From JAKPRU01 sp029568995 (GTDB taxonomy: Bacteria; Hinthialibacterota; Hinthialibacteria; Hinthialibacterales; JAKPRU01), in contig DAOMHQ010000103.1 of the NCBI GenBank assembly GCA_035430965.1, forward strand, positions 1 to 18,558: DNA of 18,558 bases, written 5' to 3'. The translations under genes and the position numbers were made by a program. The notes under the pieces are model-generated. The model searched no databases, was not told the DNA's origin, and was given only the letters and a program-made list of their open reading frames with translations. Within the stretch, counting starts at the first letter, position 1, and every line of letters begins with the position of its first letter. Of this stretch, positions 5,494 to 13,541 are shown in pieces.

Positions 5494-6891
5494 ATGCCGA
5501 AACTTGTCGTCCTCGGTCTCGATTGCGCGCCGCCGGAGTTGGTTTTCGACGCCTGGAAATCGGACCTTCCGAATCTCCGGAGCCTGATGGAGCAGGGAAT
5601 CCATGCCCCCCTGGTCTCCACTATCCCCCCGATCACCGTTCCAGCCTGGACCGCAATGATGACCTCCCAGGACCCCGGTATGCTGGGCTTCTACGGATTT
5701 CGCAACCGCCAGGACTACACCTACGACAACCTGTACTTCGCCAACGCCAACTATGTGAAAGCGAAAACGGTCTGGAATCACCTTTCACGCAATCGTCTCC
5801 GATCCCTTATTCTCGGCGTGCCACAGACCTACCCGCCGAAGCCGCTGAACGGTGTGCTGGTCGCCAGCTTCCTCGCGCCGGATAAATCGGTCCAATACAC
5901 TTGGCCGGATGAAATCAAGCTGGAACTGGACCGCATCGCCGATGGGGATTACATCATTGATGTCAAAGACTTCCGAACCGACAACAAAGATGCGCTGCTG
6001 AAAGCGATTTATGTTATGACCGAGCGTCGGTTCAAGGTGTTCCGTCACCTGATCCGTCATGACCATTTCGATTTTGCCATGATGGTCGAAATGGGGCCGG
6101 ACCGCATCCACCACGGTTTCTGGCGGTTTCATGATAAGGGCCATCGTCTCTATGAACCCGATAATCCCTACGAACATGCGATCCATGATTACTATGTCGA
6201 ACTGGACCGCGAGATCGGCCGCACCCTGGAGATACTCGACGATGACACCTGTGTGATGGTGGTTTCCGATCATGGCGCGAAAGGCATGGTCGGCGCAATC
6301 TGCGTCAATGAATGGCTTCAGCGGGAAGGGTATTTGACTCTCAAACAGCAGCCCGCAAAGCAGACCCGCCTGGAAATGGACATGATCGACTGGTCCAAAA
6401 CGAAAGTCTGGGGAGAGGGCGGGTATTACTCACGGATTTTCTTTAATGTCGCCGGACGGGAGCCGCAGGGCCAGATTCCGGCGGAACAGTACGAGTCCTT
6501 CCGCGACGAGGTGAAAGCCAAACTCGAGGCCATTGCGGACGAGAACGGAACGAATATCGGCACTCGCGTTTTCAGGCCGGAGGAGACCTATCGGGAATGC
6601 AACGGTATTCCGCCGGACCTGGTTGTCTATTTCGGCGATTTGAACTGGCGTTCGGCAGGATCGGTGGGAGTCGGCTCGATTTATCTGTATGAAAACGACA
6701 CCGGCCCGGATGATGCCAACCACGCCCAGAATGGGATTTTTATTATGAAGCCACCGAAAAAGTGCTCGGTCCGCAAGGCGGAGACGTATTCAATCTACGA
6801 TATTGCGCCTACGATCCTGACCGTGTTCGGGATTCCACCCACGCAGGAAATGATCGGCAATTCGATACTCACATCCAAGGAGATGGAATGA
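5494..6891 (+). CDS. Alkaline-phosphatase-superfamily phosphodiesterase, short cytoplasmic form (AP1)
   Basis: 465 residues, resembling the type I phosphodiesterase/nucleotide pyrophosphatase branch of the AP superfamily (COG3379-like predicted phosphohydrolases or phosphomutases). No signal peptide: the protein starts directly in the first core strand, LVVLGLD. Predicted two-zinc site: Asp10, nucleophile Thr48 in ITVPAWT, Asp203 and His207 in GPDRIHH, Asp259-His260 in VVSDHG, and His410 before NGIFIM. The set is complete, so activity is expected; the substrate cannot be read from sequence. VNEWLQREGYL is a motif shared with the other three AP enzymes. The ATG at 5494 is chosen because it leads straight into the conserved strand; no good Shine-Dalgarno precedes it. 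The stop overlaps the start of cysC, implying translational coupling. Confidence 0.88.
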   Translation: MPKLVVLGLDCAPPELVFDAWKSDLPNLRSLMEQGIHAPLVSTIPPITVPAWTAMMTSQDPGMLGFYGFRNRQDYTYDNLYFANANYVKAKTVWNHLSRNRLRSLILGVPQTYPPKPLNGVLVASFLAPDKSVQYTWPDEIKLELDRIADGDYIIDVKDFRTDNKDALLKAIYVMTERRFKVFRHLIRHDHFDFAMMVEMGPDRIHHGFWRFHDKGHRLYEPDNPYEHAIHDYYVELDREIGRTLEILDDDTCVMVVSDHGAKGMVGAICVNEWLQREGYLTLKQQPAKQTRLEMDMIDWSKTKVWGEGGYYSRIFFNVAGREPQGQIPAEQYESFRDEVKAKLEAIADENGTNIGTRVFRPEETYRECNGIPPDLVVYFGDLNWRSAGSVGVGSIYLYENDTGPDDANHAQNGIFIMKPPKKCSVRKAETYSIYDIAPTILTVFGIPPTQEMIGNSILTSKEME

Positions 6892-7496
6892 TGACACAAG
6901 GATTTACGCTGTGGTTCACGGGCCTGTCGGGTTCCGGCAAGACGACATTGTCCAGGGAGATGGAAGGTGTCCTGCTGGAGCGGGGAATGAAAGTGGAACT
7001 CCTCGATGGCGATGTGGTTCGCACAAACCTGAGCAAGGGCCTGGGATTCTCGAAAGAGGACCGGGATACCAACATTCTTCGCATTGGTTTTGTCTGCAAC
7101 CTGCTGACCCGGAATGGCGTGGTCGCGATTGCGGCGGCGATCTCTCCCTATGAGGAAATCCGTCAGAAGAATCGTCAACTGATCGGGCGGTATGTGGAGG
7201 TGTACTGCAAATGCTCGCTCGATGTGCTCGAAGAGCGGGATGTGAAAGGTCTGTACAAGAAAGCCCGCCTCGGCGAGGTCAAGAATTTCACGGGTGTCTC
7301 CGATCCGTACGAGGAACCCTCGAATCCGGAAATCATCGTCGAGACAGGCAAAGAAACCGTGGAACAAAGCGTTGCCAGGATTCTCCGCACTCTCGAACTG
7401 ATGGGACATATTCCGGTGTCCGGTAACGGGGCCGAGTATTCCCCGGAAGAGGAAGAGGAAATCAAAAAACGCCTGAAAGCACTGGGCTATATCTGA
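6891..7496 (+). CDS. cysC: Adenylylsulfate (APS) kinase with C-terminal LGYI tail
   Basis: Predicted to phosphorylate adenosine 5'-phosphosulfate at the 3' position to make PAPS, the sulfate donor for sulfotransferases and assimilation. 201 residues. The P-loop is GLSGSGKTT (11-19), followed by LLDGDVVR, the LGFSKEDRDTNILRIGFV signature (51-68), AISPYEEIR around residues 84-91, and GLYKKARLGEVKNFTGVSDPYEEP. The catalytic core ends near residue 172; beyond it is an extra 29-residue tail ending SPEEEEEIKKRLKALGYI, nearly the same as the ends of both RHH-like proteins. ATG 6891 has AAGGAG at 7 bases; ATG 6888 is an alternative. Either overlaps the AP1 stop codon. No ATP sulfurylase, APS/PAPS reductase or sulfotransferase is visible here, so the product's use is unknown. 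Confidence 0.88.
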   Translation: MTQGFTLWFTGLSGSGKTTLSREMEGVLLERGMKVELLDGDVVRTNLSKGLGFSKEDRDTNILRIGFVCNLLTRNGVVAIAAAISPYEEIRQKNRQLIGRYVEVYCKCSLDVLEERDVKGLYKKARLGEVKNFTGVSDPYEEPSNPEIIVETGKETVEQSVARILRTLELMGHIPVSGNGAEYSPEEEEEIKKRLKALGYI

Positions 7497-7571
7497 GAAT
7501 GTACTTTGTCTGGACGCTGATATGCGGTCAGTGTAGCTTGAGACGGAATTCACGGGCATAAGGGAGGTCGG

Positions 7572-8879
7572 ATGCTGGGATTCCTCAGGAAACCGAAAAA
7601 ACGACTTTGCGTGATCGGGCTGGACGGCGTTCCGTACAGTCTTTTACGTGTATTGACCGAGGATGGAACCATGCCCGCCATGGCGGAACTGTGCGCCCAC
7701 GGGCATCTTCGATCCATGAAAGTTACCCTCCCGGAAATCTCCGCGGTCAGCTGGACCAGCTTCATGACCGGCACCGGACCGGGCACACACGGAATTTTCG
7801 GATTCATTGACCTCAAGCCCGGCTCCAAAGAGACTCGGTTCCCCTCATTTCGCGATGTGCAGGTCCCGACCCTGTGGGATCGGCTGGGGCAGAAGTCCAA
7901 AAAATCCGTCGTCATTAACCAGCCTTCAACCTATCCCGCGCGGCCCATCCAGGGTGTCCTTGTTTCGGGTTTTGTGGCCCTGGACCTGCGCAAAGCGGTG
8001 TTTCCCGCGCGCCTTCTTCCCGATCTGAAACGGATGAACTATGAGACAGATATCGACACCCAGCGGGCACGGGCGGACCAGGATTATCTGGTACAGTCCC
8101 TTCATTCCACCCTTGAGGGACGGCGTGCCCTTGTGGACCTTATATGGGATAAGGAGGAGTGGGATTATTTTCAGGTTGTGATTACAGGCACGGACCGCGT
8201 CCAGCACTACTTGTGGAATGCAATTGCCGACACGGCCCACCCGTTTCACCAGGCAGTGCGGCAATATTACCGCGCTGTGGATCGTTTTATTGCAGAGATT
8301 GTGGAACGATATTGGAAGAAGGCGGGCAAGGAGAAGGGGCTGACAAGCCTGTTTCTTCTTTCCGATCATGGCTTTACAGGAATCACGCGCGAATTCAACC
8401 TGAACGCCTGGCTTCGACAGGAGGGGTATCAGCGGCTGGAACAGGCGACGGAACCGAGGTTGCAGGATCTTTCACCGGACTCAAGGGCGTTTGCCCTGGA
8501 CCCCAACCGGATTTATTTCAACCGGAAAGACCGATTCCAGGACGCCTGCGTAGAGACAGAGGAGATCGGGACGATCACCCAGGAGATATCGGAAAAATTG
8601 CTTGCGCTGCTTTGTAAGGGCGAGCCGGTGGTTCGCGAAGTCTTTCGATGTGCGGACATTTATTCGGGTCCCTGCGTCGCCCATGGGCCGGACCTGATTG
8701 TTCTGACCCATTCCGGCTATGATGCAAAAGGCAATCTGTTGAAGAACGACGTTTTTACGGAGACCGACTTGCAGGGAATGCACACATGGGATGATGCGTT
8801 TTTCTGGTCCGCCGAACCGGTTGATGGCGACTTGACGATTACCGACTTGGCGGCCCGATTCGAGCGATTTCTGTCGTAG
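7572..8879 (+). CDS. Alkaline-phosphatase-superfamily phosphodiesterase, short form, altered 3' end (AP2)
   Basis: 435 residues, of the same family as AP1 and likewise without a signal peptide. Core strand LCVIGLDG gives Asp18; the probable nucleophile is Ser57 in ISAVSWTSFMTG; other predicted metal ligands are Asp208 and His212 (TDRVQH), Asp265-His266 (LLSDHG) and His404 (GMHTWDD). FNLNAWLRQEGY is the family motif. GGGAGG lies 4 bases before the ATG, a clear start. It follows cysC by 75 bases. The C-terminus stops soon after ITDLA, where AP1 and AP3 continue with a PT..DLFG.P-type segment, and the stop codon TAG is supplied by the start of a dispersed repeat (CGTAGGGGC). The missing part is outside the metal site, so the enzyme may still be active. 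Confidence 0.85.
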   Translation: MLGFLRKPKKRLCVIGLDGVPYSLLRVLTEDGTMPAMAELCAHGHLRSMKVTLPEISAVSWTSFMTGTGPGTHGIFGFIDLKPGSKETRFPSFRDVQVPTLWDRLGQKSKKSVVINQPSTYPARPIQGVLVSGFVALDLRKAVFPARLLPDLKRMNYETDIDTQRARADQDYLVQSLHSTLEGRRALVDLIWDKEEWDYFQVVITGTDRVQHYLWNAIADTAHPFHQAVRQYYRAVDRFIAEIVERYWKKAGKEKGLTSLFLLSDHGFTGITREFNLNAWLRQEGYQRLEQATEPRLQDLSPDSRAFALDPNRIYFNRKDRFQDACVETEEIGTITQEISEKLLALLCKGEPVVREVFRCADIYSGPCVAHGPDLIVLTHSGYDAKGNLLKNDVFTETDLQGMHTWDDAFFWSAEPVDGDLTITDLAARFERFLS

Positions 8880-9068
8880 GGGCGCACGGCTGTGCGCCCT
8901 TGGACCTGTGCGCCCTTGGACCTGTGCGCCNNNNNNNNNNNNNNNNNNNNNNNNNNNNNNNNNNNNNNNNNNNNNNNNNNNNNNNNNNNNNNNNNNNNNN
9001 NNNNNNNNNNNNNNNNNNNNNNNNNNNNNNCTGTGCGCCCTTGGACCTGTGCGCCCTTGGACCTGTGC
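8875..9068 (+). repeat. 16-bp tandem repeat containing an assembly gap
   Basis: The segment starts as the dispersed repeat CGTAGGGGCGCACGG and then becomes a direct tandem array of a 16-bp unit, CTTGGACCTGTGCGCC, visible on both sides of a run of 100 N (8931-9030). The unit contains CTGTGCGCC, part of the right arm of the palindrome, so the array looks like a local expansion from that repeat. Exactly 100 N is a standard placeholder; the true copy number is unknown. The spacing is too short and there are no spacers, so it is not CRISPR. Confidence 0.85.
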
Positions 9069-9079
9069 GCCTTTGGAGT

Positions 9080-9098
9080 GCGGGAGCGCAGCTCCCGC
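9080..9098. repeat. GCGGGAGC-GCA-GCTCCCGC palindrome
   Basis: An 8-bp perfect stem with a 3-base loop, flanked by GGAGT and CTTTG. It resembles another dispersed intergenic palindrome of environmental genomes. It could also act as a transcript-ending hairpin, although only weak T content follows. Confidence 0.65.
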
Positions 9099-9114
9099 CT
9101 TTGCCGGATTCCAG

Positions 9115-9153
9115 TCTTCTCCCTCTCCCTCCGGGAGAGGGTTGGGGTGAGGG
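9115..9153. repeat. 39-bp dispersed repeat, copy 2
   Basis: Identical over 39 bases to 5415-5453, including the CCCTCTCCC/GGGAGAGGG stem and the TTGGGGTGAGGG tail, and in the same orientation. The sequences diverge immediately outside, as expected of a mobile or copied element rather than a segmental duplication. Confidence 0.85.
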
Positions 9154-9207
9154 GAGCACGGACTTGGGGTGAGAGAATGCAGCAGTACCGAATGGATTGA
9201 TTAACCG

Positions 9208-11316
9208 ATGATATTTATCAGATTCATAGCCTTCTTCCTGCTTTTCGGCATCCTCTTCCCCACCGCCGCCTTCGCCTATATCGGTCCCGGAGCCGGATTC
9301 GCATTTGTTTCATCTTTCTTCATTCTCTTCGTTACTTTTTTTCTAGCGTTCCTGACGTTACTCACCTGGCCGATCCGCTGGATTTTTCGTCTTTTCCGGG
9401 GGCGAAAGGCGCTCGCAAAAAGTCGTGTTCGACGGGTAGTCATTGTGGGCTTTGACGGCCAGGACCCCGACTTGACCGAGAAATGGATGCAGGAAGGAAT
9501 CCTTCCCAACTATGCAAAATTACGCGATCAGGGAACTTTTACACGCCTTCAAACTACATTTCCCGCCGTATCCCCGGTTGCCTGGTCGTCATTCCAAACA
9601 GGCTGCAATCCCGGCAAACACCGGATATTCGACTTCCTGGAGCCGAATCGAAAATCATACTTACCGGAACTCTCCTCCGCGCAGATCGGTACATCCACAC
9701 GCGGAATCTCTATCGGAAAATACAGGATTCCACTCGGCAAGCCGTTTATGCAGCTCCGACGCAAAAGTCAGCCATTCTGGAAAGTACTCGGCGACCATGG
9801 CGTATTCAGCACCATCCTGCGTGTTCCGATTTCTTTCCCGCCCGAGAAATTCCGTGGAGTGTCTTTATCCGCGATGTGCGTGCCGGATCTGAAAGGAAGC
9901 CAGGGAACCTTTTCCTATTACAGTAGCGATCCCGATGAACGCGGGAAATACACGGGTGGAATGCAGATTCCGGTTGAGCTATCGAATGGCATTGTCAGAA
10001 GTTACCTTTCAGGCCCGGTGAATTCACTCAAGAAAAACGGCGGCGAGATTTGCGTCCCCTTTGAGGTGCGACTGAACGGTAACGGGACGGCGGAAATAAC
10101 TCTCGCCAGAAAGAAATATCCGCTGATAGTAAACGAATATACTCCCTGGATTTCCGTGGAATTCCCAGCCGGATTGGGAATGAAAGCACGCGGGATCTGC
10201 CGGTTTCACCTGCTGGAAACATCCCCCCATTTCCGATTGTATGTGACCCCCATCCACATCGACCCGGACAAACCGTCCCTGCCGATTTCACATCCCTTTA
10301 CTTATGCAATCTACCTTGCAAAAACCCTGGGGCCTTACGCCACGCTGGGTTTGGCCGAGGATACCTGGGGACTGAATGGACGAGTACTCCATGAAGATGC
10401 TTTTCTGAATCAGGTGTACCTGATTCACAAGGAGCGCGAAAGAATGCTCTTCGATGCGCTGGAGAAGACCCGCCGTGGTGTTGTAGCCTGTGTGTTTGAT
10501 GCCACCGACCGAATCCAGCACATGTTCTGGCGATACCTTGACCCGGATCATCCGGCGAACCGTGGAAAGGATATTGAGAAATATCGCGATACCATCAAAG
10601 AATTGTATCAAAGGATGGATGATTTGTTGGGCAGAATTCTTTCAAAGATTGACGAGGACACGGTCCTGATGATTCTGTCCGACCACGGATTCAAAGAATT
10701 CAAGCGAGGAATTAACCTGAATACATGGCTTTATCAGAACGGCTACCTGGCCGTGAAATCTCAGCCTGCCGGTGCAGAATGGTTTCAGGATGTGGATTGG
10801 GAAAGAACCAGGGCGTATGCAGTGGGGCTTGGCGGCATTTATTTGAATCGAAAGGGCCGTGAGGCGAAAGGGATCGTCGAGAAGGCAGATGCGGGGCGGC
10901 TGAAACGGGAGATTTCTGAGAAATTAAAAGAATTGCACGATGATATAGAGAATAGCCGGGCTGTCCGGGACGTCTATTTGTCCGATGAAATCTACCAGGG
11001 GCCTTACGTGAACGAGGCACCGGACCTGATCGTCGGATTTCAATCGGGATATCGCGCCTCCTGGAGCTGCGCTACCGGCGCAATTTCGCCGGATATCATT
11101 GAAGATAACGAGAAATACTGGAGCGGCGACCATTGTATCAATCCGCTTGATGTTCCAGGAATATTCTTTTGTAATCGAAAGATTGAGAATACGCAGCCAA
11201 GTATCATGGATATCGGTCCGACTGCAATGGACCTATTCGGTGTCCCCATTCCGACGTATTGTGATGGGAAATCCCTGATGCCGGCTGATGGGGAATACGA
11301 ACAAACAAAATTATGA
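9208..11316 (+). CDS. Membrane-anchored AP-superfamily phosphodiesterase, long form (AP3)
   Basis: 702 residues. The N-terminus has a signal-like hydrophobic stretch (1-23, ending TAAFA), then YIGPGAG, a second hydrophobic segment (about 33-60), and a strongly basic stretch (RLFRGRKALAKSRVRR). By the positive-inside rule this places the catalytic domain in the cytoplasm, tethered to the membrane. Catalytic residues are complete: Asp83 (VGFDGQD), probable nucleophile Ser122 (VSPVAWSSF), Asp434 and His438 (TDRIQH), Asp492-His493 (LSDHG), His642 (WSGDHC). Compared with AP1 and AP2 it carries an extra, probably beta-rich insert at about residues 225-390. The INLNTWLYQNGYL family motif is present. 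The ATG has no clear Shine-Dalgarno; repeats precede it. It is most like AP4 and lies 57 bases before it. Confidence 0.87.
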   Translation: MIFIRFIAFFLLFGILFPTAAFAYIGPGAGFAFVSSFFILFVTFFLAFLTLLTWPIRWIFRLFRGRKALAKSRVRRVVIVGFDGQDPDLTEKWMQEGILPNYAKLRDQGTFTRLQTTFPAVSPVAWSSFQTGCNPGKHRIFDFLEPNRKSYLPELSSAQIGTSTRGISIGKYRIPLGKPFMQLRRKSQPFWKVLGDHGVFSTILRVPISFPPEKFRGVSLSAMCVPDLKGSQGTFSYYSSDPDERGKYTGGMQIPVELSNGIVRSYLSGPVNSLKKNGGEICVPFEVRLNGNGTAEITLARKKYPLIVNEYTPWISVEFPAGLGMKARGICRFHLLETSPHFRLYVTPIHIDPDKPSLPISHPFTYAIYLAKTLGPYATLGLAEDTWGLNGRVLHEDAFLNQVYLIHKERERMLFDALEKTRRGVVACVFDATDRIQHMFWRYLDPDHPANRGKDIEKYRDTIKELYQRMDDLLGRILSKIDEDTVLMILSDHGFKEFKRGINLNTWLYQNGYLAVKSQPAGAEWFQDVDWERTRAYAVGLGGIYLNRKGREAKGIVEKADAGRLKREISEKLKELHDDIENSRAVRDVYLSDEIYQGPYVNEAPDLIVGFQSGYRASWSCATGAISPDIIEDNEKYWSGDHCINPLDVPGIFFCNRKIENTQPSIMDIGPTAMDLFGVPIPTYCDGKSLMPADGEYEQTKL

Positions 11317-11373
11317 AGAGGCTCGCGTGGCTGAATTGTGGGGGATTGTTCGGGAAGATAGAAACGGAGCGGC

Positions 11374-13530
11374 ATGATGGATAGAAGAGAATGTCTTGAA
11401 TTGATCACCTGTGCCATCGGCGGCGCGTCGATGGGTCTGGCAGGAGAACCATCCCTCGCCGCGCAGGAAGGGGCAGTGGAAGGAAAGCCAATCCGACGTT
11501 CTGCTCGGGGGAGTAATGGAAAAAAGGTAATTATCCTCGGCATTGACGGCATGGACCCGAATTTGTTAAAGAAATATGTAGATGAAGGGATTATGCCGAA
11601 CTTCCAGCGCCTGATTTCCGAGGGAGATTTCAAACCGCTTCAAACCAGTCAACCGCCGCAAAGTCCGGTAGCGTGGTCAACATTTATTACCGGCATGGAT
11701 CCCGGTGGCCACGGAATTTATGATTTTATTCATCGCGATCTGGAGACCTTTCAGCTTCCGGGCCAGGCGGGAGTATACTCGGCGATGTCGCGCAGTGATG
11801 GACCGGAACAGACGGTCGGCGTGGGAAAATGGGTGATTCCGCTATCCGGCGGGAAAATCGAACAACTGCGGCAGGGGAAGGCATTCTGGCAGATTTTAGA
11901 GGAACACGGCATTCCCACGACGATTTACATGATGCCCGCGAATTTTCCTCCTGTCCCATCTTCAGGAAAATCCCTGTCGGGAATGGGGACGCCGGACATG
12001 CGGGGCACAATGGGAAAGTATTCCTATTATACTGAAATCATGCCGGCGAATGCCGAGGAGATTGACCGGGGGGGTGGGGAAGTCCACAAAGTCCAGATCC
12101 AGAACAACCGAATCAAGGCTCGGATCAACGGGCCGGACAACACGTTCCAACGTGTAAAGAAGGCGACCCCGCGCCGTGGAGCGCAGAAAAAGAAACAGGA
12201 ATACCTGACGCCGAAATGCAGCATTGATTTTGAGATATTCGTCGATCCGGAGAAACCTATCGCGAAGTGTGTTGTACAGGATGATCAGTTTATTCTCCAG
12301 GAAGGGGAGTGGAGCGACTGGGTCCGGCTTGACTTTGAGGCGGTCCCGTGGCTGGTGAATATCAGCGCCATCGGGCGCTTTTATCTCAAGAAAGTGCGAC
12401 CGGGATTTGAACTGTATTTGACGCCGCTGCAGATCAATCCGGAAGATCCCGCGATGCCCATCTCAACGCCGGAGGAATGGTCGCGAGAACTGTTCGAATC
12501 ACTGGGGTATTTTTACACGAAGGGCCTGCCGGCAGATACGAAAGCGCTCAGCGAAGGCGTTTTTACCGGGCACGATTTCTGGAATCAGTCGCAGATGATT
12601 TTCTGGGAGAGCCGAAAGGCACTGGATTATTTGCTGGATACATTTCAGGAAGGACTATTATTCTTTTATTTTTCAAGCCTGGACCAGGGAACTCACATGT
12701 TATGGCGCTACATGGACCCGGAGCACCCGGCGTACGTACAGGATGATCAACTGGCAAAGGGCATTCAGACAATTTACCAGGAGATCGACGAGGCATTAGG
12801 GCGTGTGCAGAGTTCCATGGATGAGAACACGACATTAATTGTCATGTCCGATCATGGTTTCTGTCCGTTTTATTATGGGGTGAATTTGAATTCCTGGCTT
12901 GTAGAAATGGGCTATCTAAAATTAGTGAAACCTGCCGAGCAGGCGTTGCACCGCTATTTCGGAAATGTGGATTGGGCCGAAACGAAAGCGTATGCAGTGG
13001 GAATTAACGGTCTGTATGTAAATGTAAAGGGAAGGGAACAGAAGGGAATTGTAATGCCGGGAGAGGAGTACGAGGAATTGCTGAACGAGTTGGAGGCAGA
13101 CCTCCTGGCGATGGAGGACCCGCGTAACGGGCAGCACCCGATCAGCCTCGTAACCCGAACGCACAGGGACTTCCATGGCCCGTGTGTGGATATCGGTCCT
13201 GACATCGTTGTCGGCTACAACCGGGGATATCGCTGCTCCTGGGAAAGTCCGCTCGGGCAATTCCCGCTGGAATTGTTTCCCGAAAACAAGGATGCCTGGA
13301 GCGGAGACCATTGCATGGATCACCGTGTCATTCCGGGCGTGTTTCTGTCCAATCGAAATATCTCATTGGAGAGTCCGGCGATATATGATTTGACCGTCGC
13401 CGTGTTGAATGAATTCGGAATCGAACCGCTGCCGGAAATGATTGGGAAGAATTGCCTGGAGCCACGATCGAATAGGGACACGAACGTCAGCAGGAAGAGC
13501 GTCCAAGATACGCGCGAATTGTTGGGATAA
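11374..13530 (+). CDS. Exported AP-superfamily phosphodiesterase with Tat-like signal, long form (AP4)
   Basis: 718 residues, paralogous to AP3 throughout the catalytic and insert regions. The N-terminus (MMDRRECLELITCAIGGASM, then GLAGEPSLAA) has an Arg-Arg pair followed by a moderately hydrophobic stretch and an AxA-like end, which looks like a Tat signal, so the enzyme is probably exported. Predicted catalytic residues: Asp58 (LGIDGMD), nucleophile Ser97 (QSPVAWSTF), Asp437 and His441 (LDQGTH), Asp493-His494 (MSDHG), His646 (WSGDHC). An insert at about 205-365 includes a very basic stretch near 260-275 (RVKKATPRRGAQKKK). GGAG lies 4 bases before the first ATG; the adjacent second ATG is also possible. 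The RHH2 gene follows after 11 bases, so they are surely co-transcribed. Confidence 0.87.
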   Translation: MMDRRECLELITCAIGGASMGLAGEPSLAAQEGAVEGKPIRRSARGSNGKKVIILGIDGMDPNLLKKYVDEGIMPNFQRLISEGDFKPLQTSQPPQSPVAWSTFITGMDPGGHGIYDFIHRDLETFQLPGQAGVYSAMSRSDGPEQTVGVGKWVIPLSGGKIEQLRQGKAFWQILEEHGIPTTIYMMPANFPPVPSSGKSLSGMGTPDMRGTMGKYSYYTEIMPANAEEIDRGGGEVHKVQIQNNRIKARINGPDNTFQRVKKATPRRGAQKKKQEYLTPKCSIDFEIFVDPEKPIAKCVVQDDQFILQEGEWSDWVRLDFEAVPWLVNISAIGRFYLKKVRPGFELYLTPLQINPEDPAMPISTPEEWSRELFESLGYFYTKGLPADTKALSEGVFTGHDFWNQSQMIFWESRKALDYLLDTFQEGLLFFYFSSLDQGTHMLWRYMDPEHPAYVQDDQLAKGIQTIYQEIDEALGRVQSSMDENTTLIVMSDHGFCPFYYGVNLNSWLVEMGYLKLVKPAEQALHRYFGNVDWAETKAYAVGINGLYVNVKGREQKGIVMPGEEYEELLNELEADLLAMEDPRNGQHPISLVTRTHRDFHGPCVDIGPDIVVGYNRGYRCSWESPLGQFPLELFPENKDAWSGDHCMDHRVIPGVFLSNRNISLESPAIYDLTVAVLNEFGIEPLPEMIGKNCLEPRSNRDTNVSRKSVQDTRELLG

Positions 13531-13541
13531 AGGAAAGAAAC

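Larger units (their letters stand above)
8880..9207. other. Repeat-filled intergenic region between AP2 and AP3
   Basis: This gap of 328 nominal bases has no supportable gene. It contains, in order, the 16-bp array with the N gap, a GCGGGAGC palindrome (9080-9098), the second copy of the 39-bp repeat (9115-9153), and about 54 unremarkable bases before AP3. Three repeat families are thus packed together. No convincing promoter or ribosome binding site for AP3 was found. Open frames across the N run are artefacts. Confidence 0.8.

Noticed and set aside
6762..6887. Longer APS kinase starting at 6762 inside AP1
   Set aside because: It would overlap AP1 by 130 bases in another frame, with no matching protein sequence. 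The AAGGAG site fits 6888/6891.
8875..9068. CRISPR array at the tandem repeat
   Set aside because: The 16-bp units are directly adjacent with no unique spacers, and there are no cas genes.
8839..9200. Open frames running through the N gap
   Set aside because: They depend on undetermined bases and on repeat units whose length (16) is not a multiple of three.
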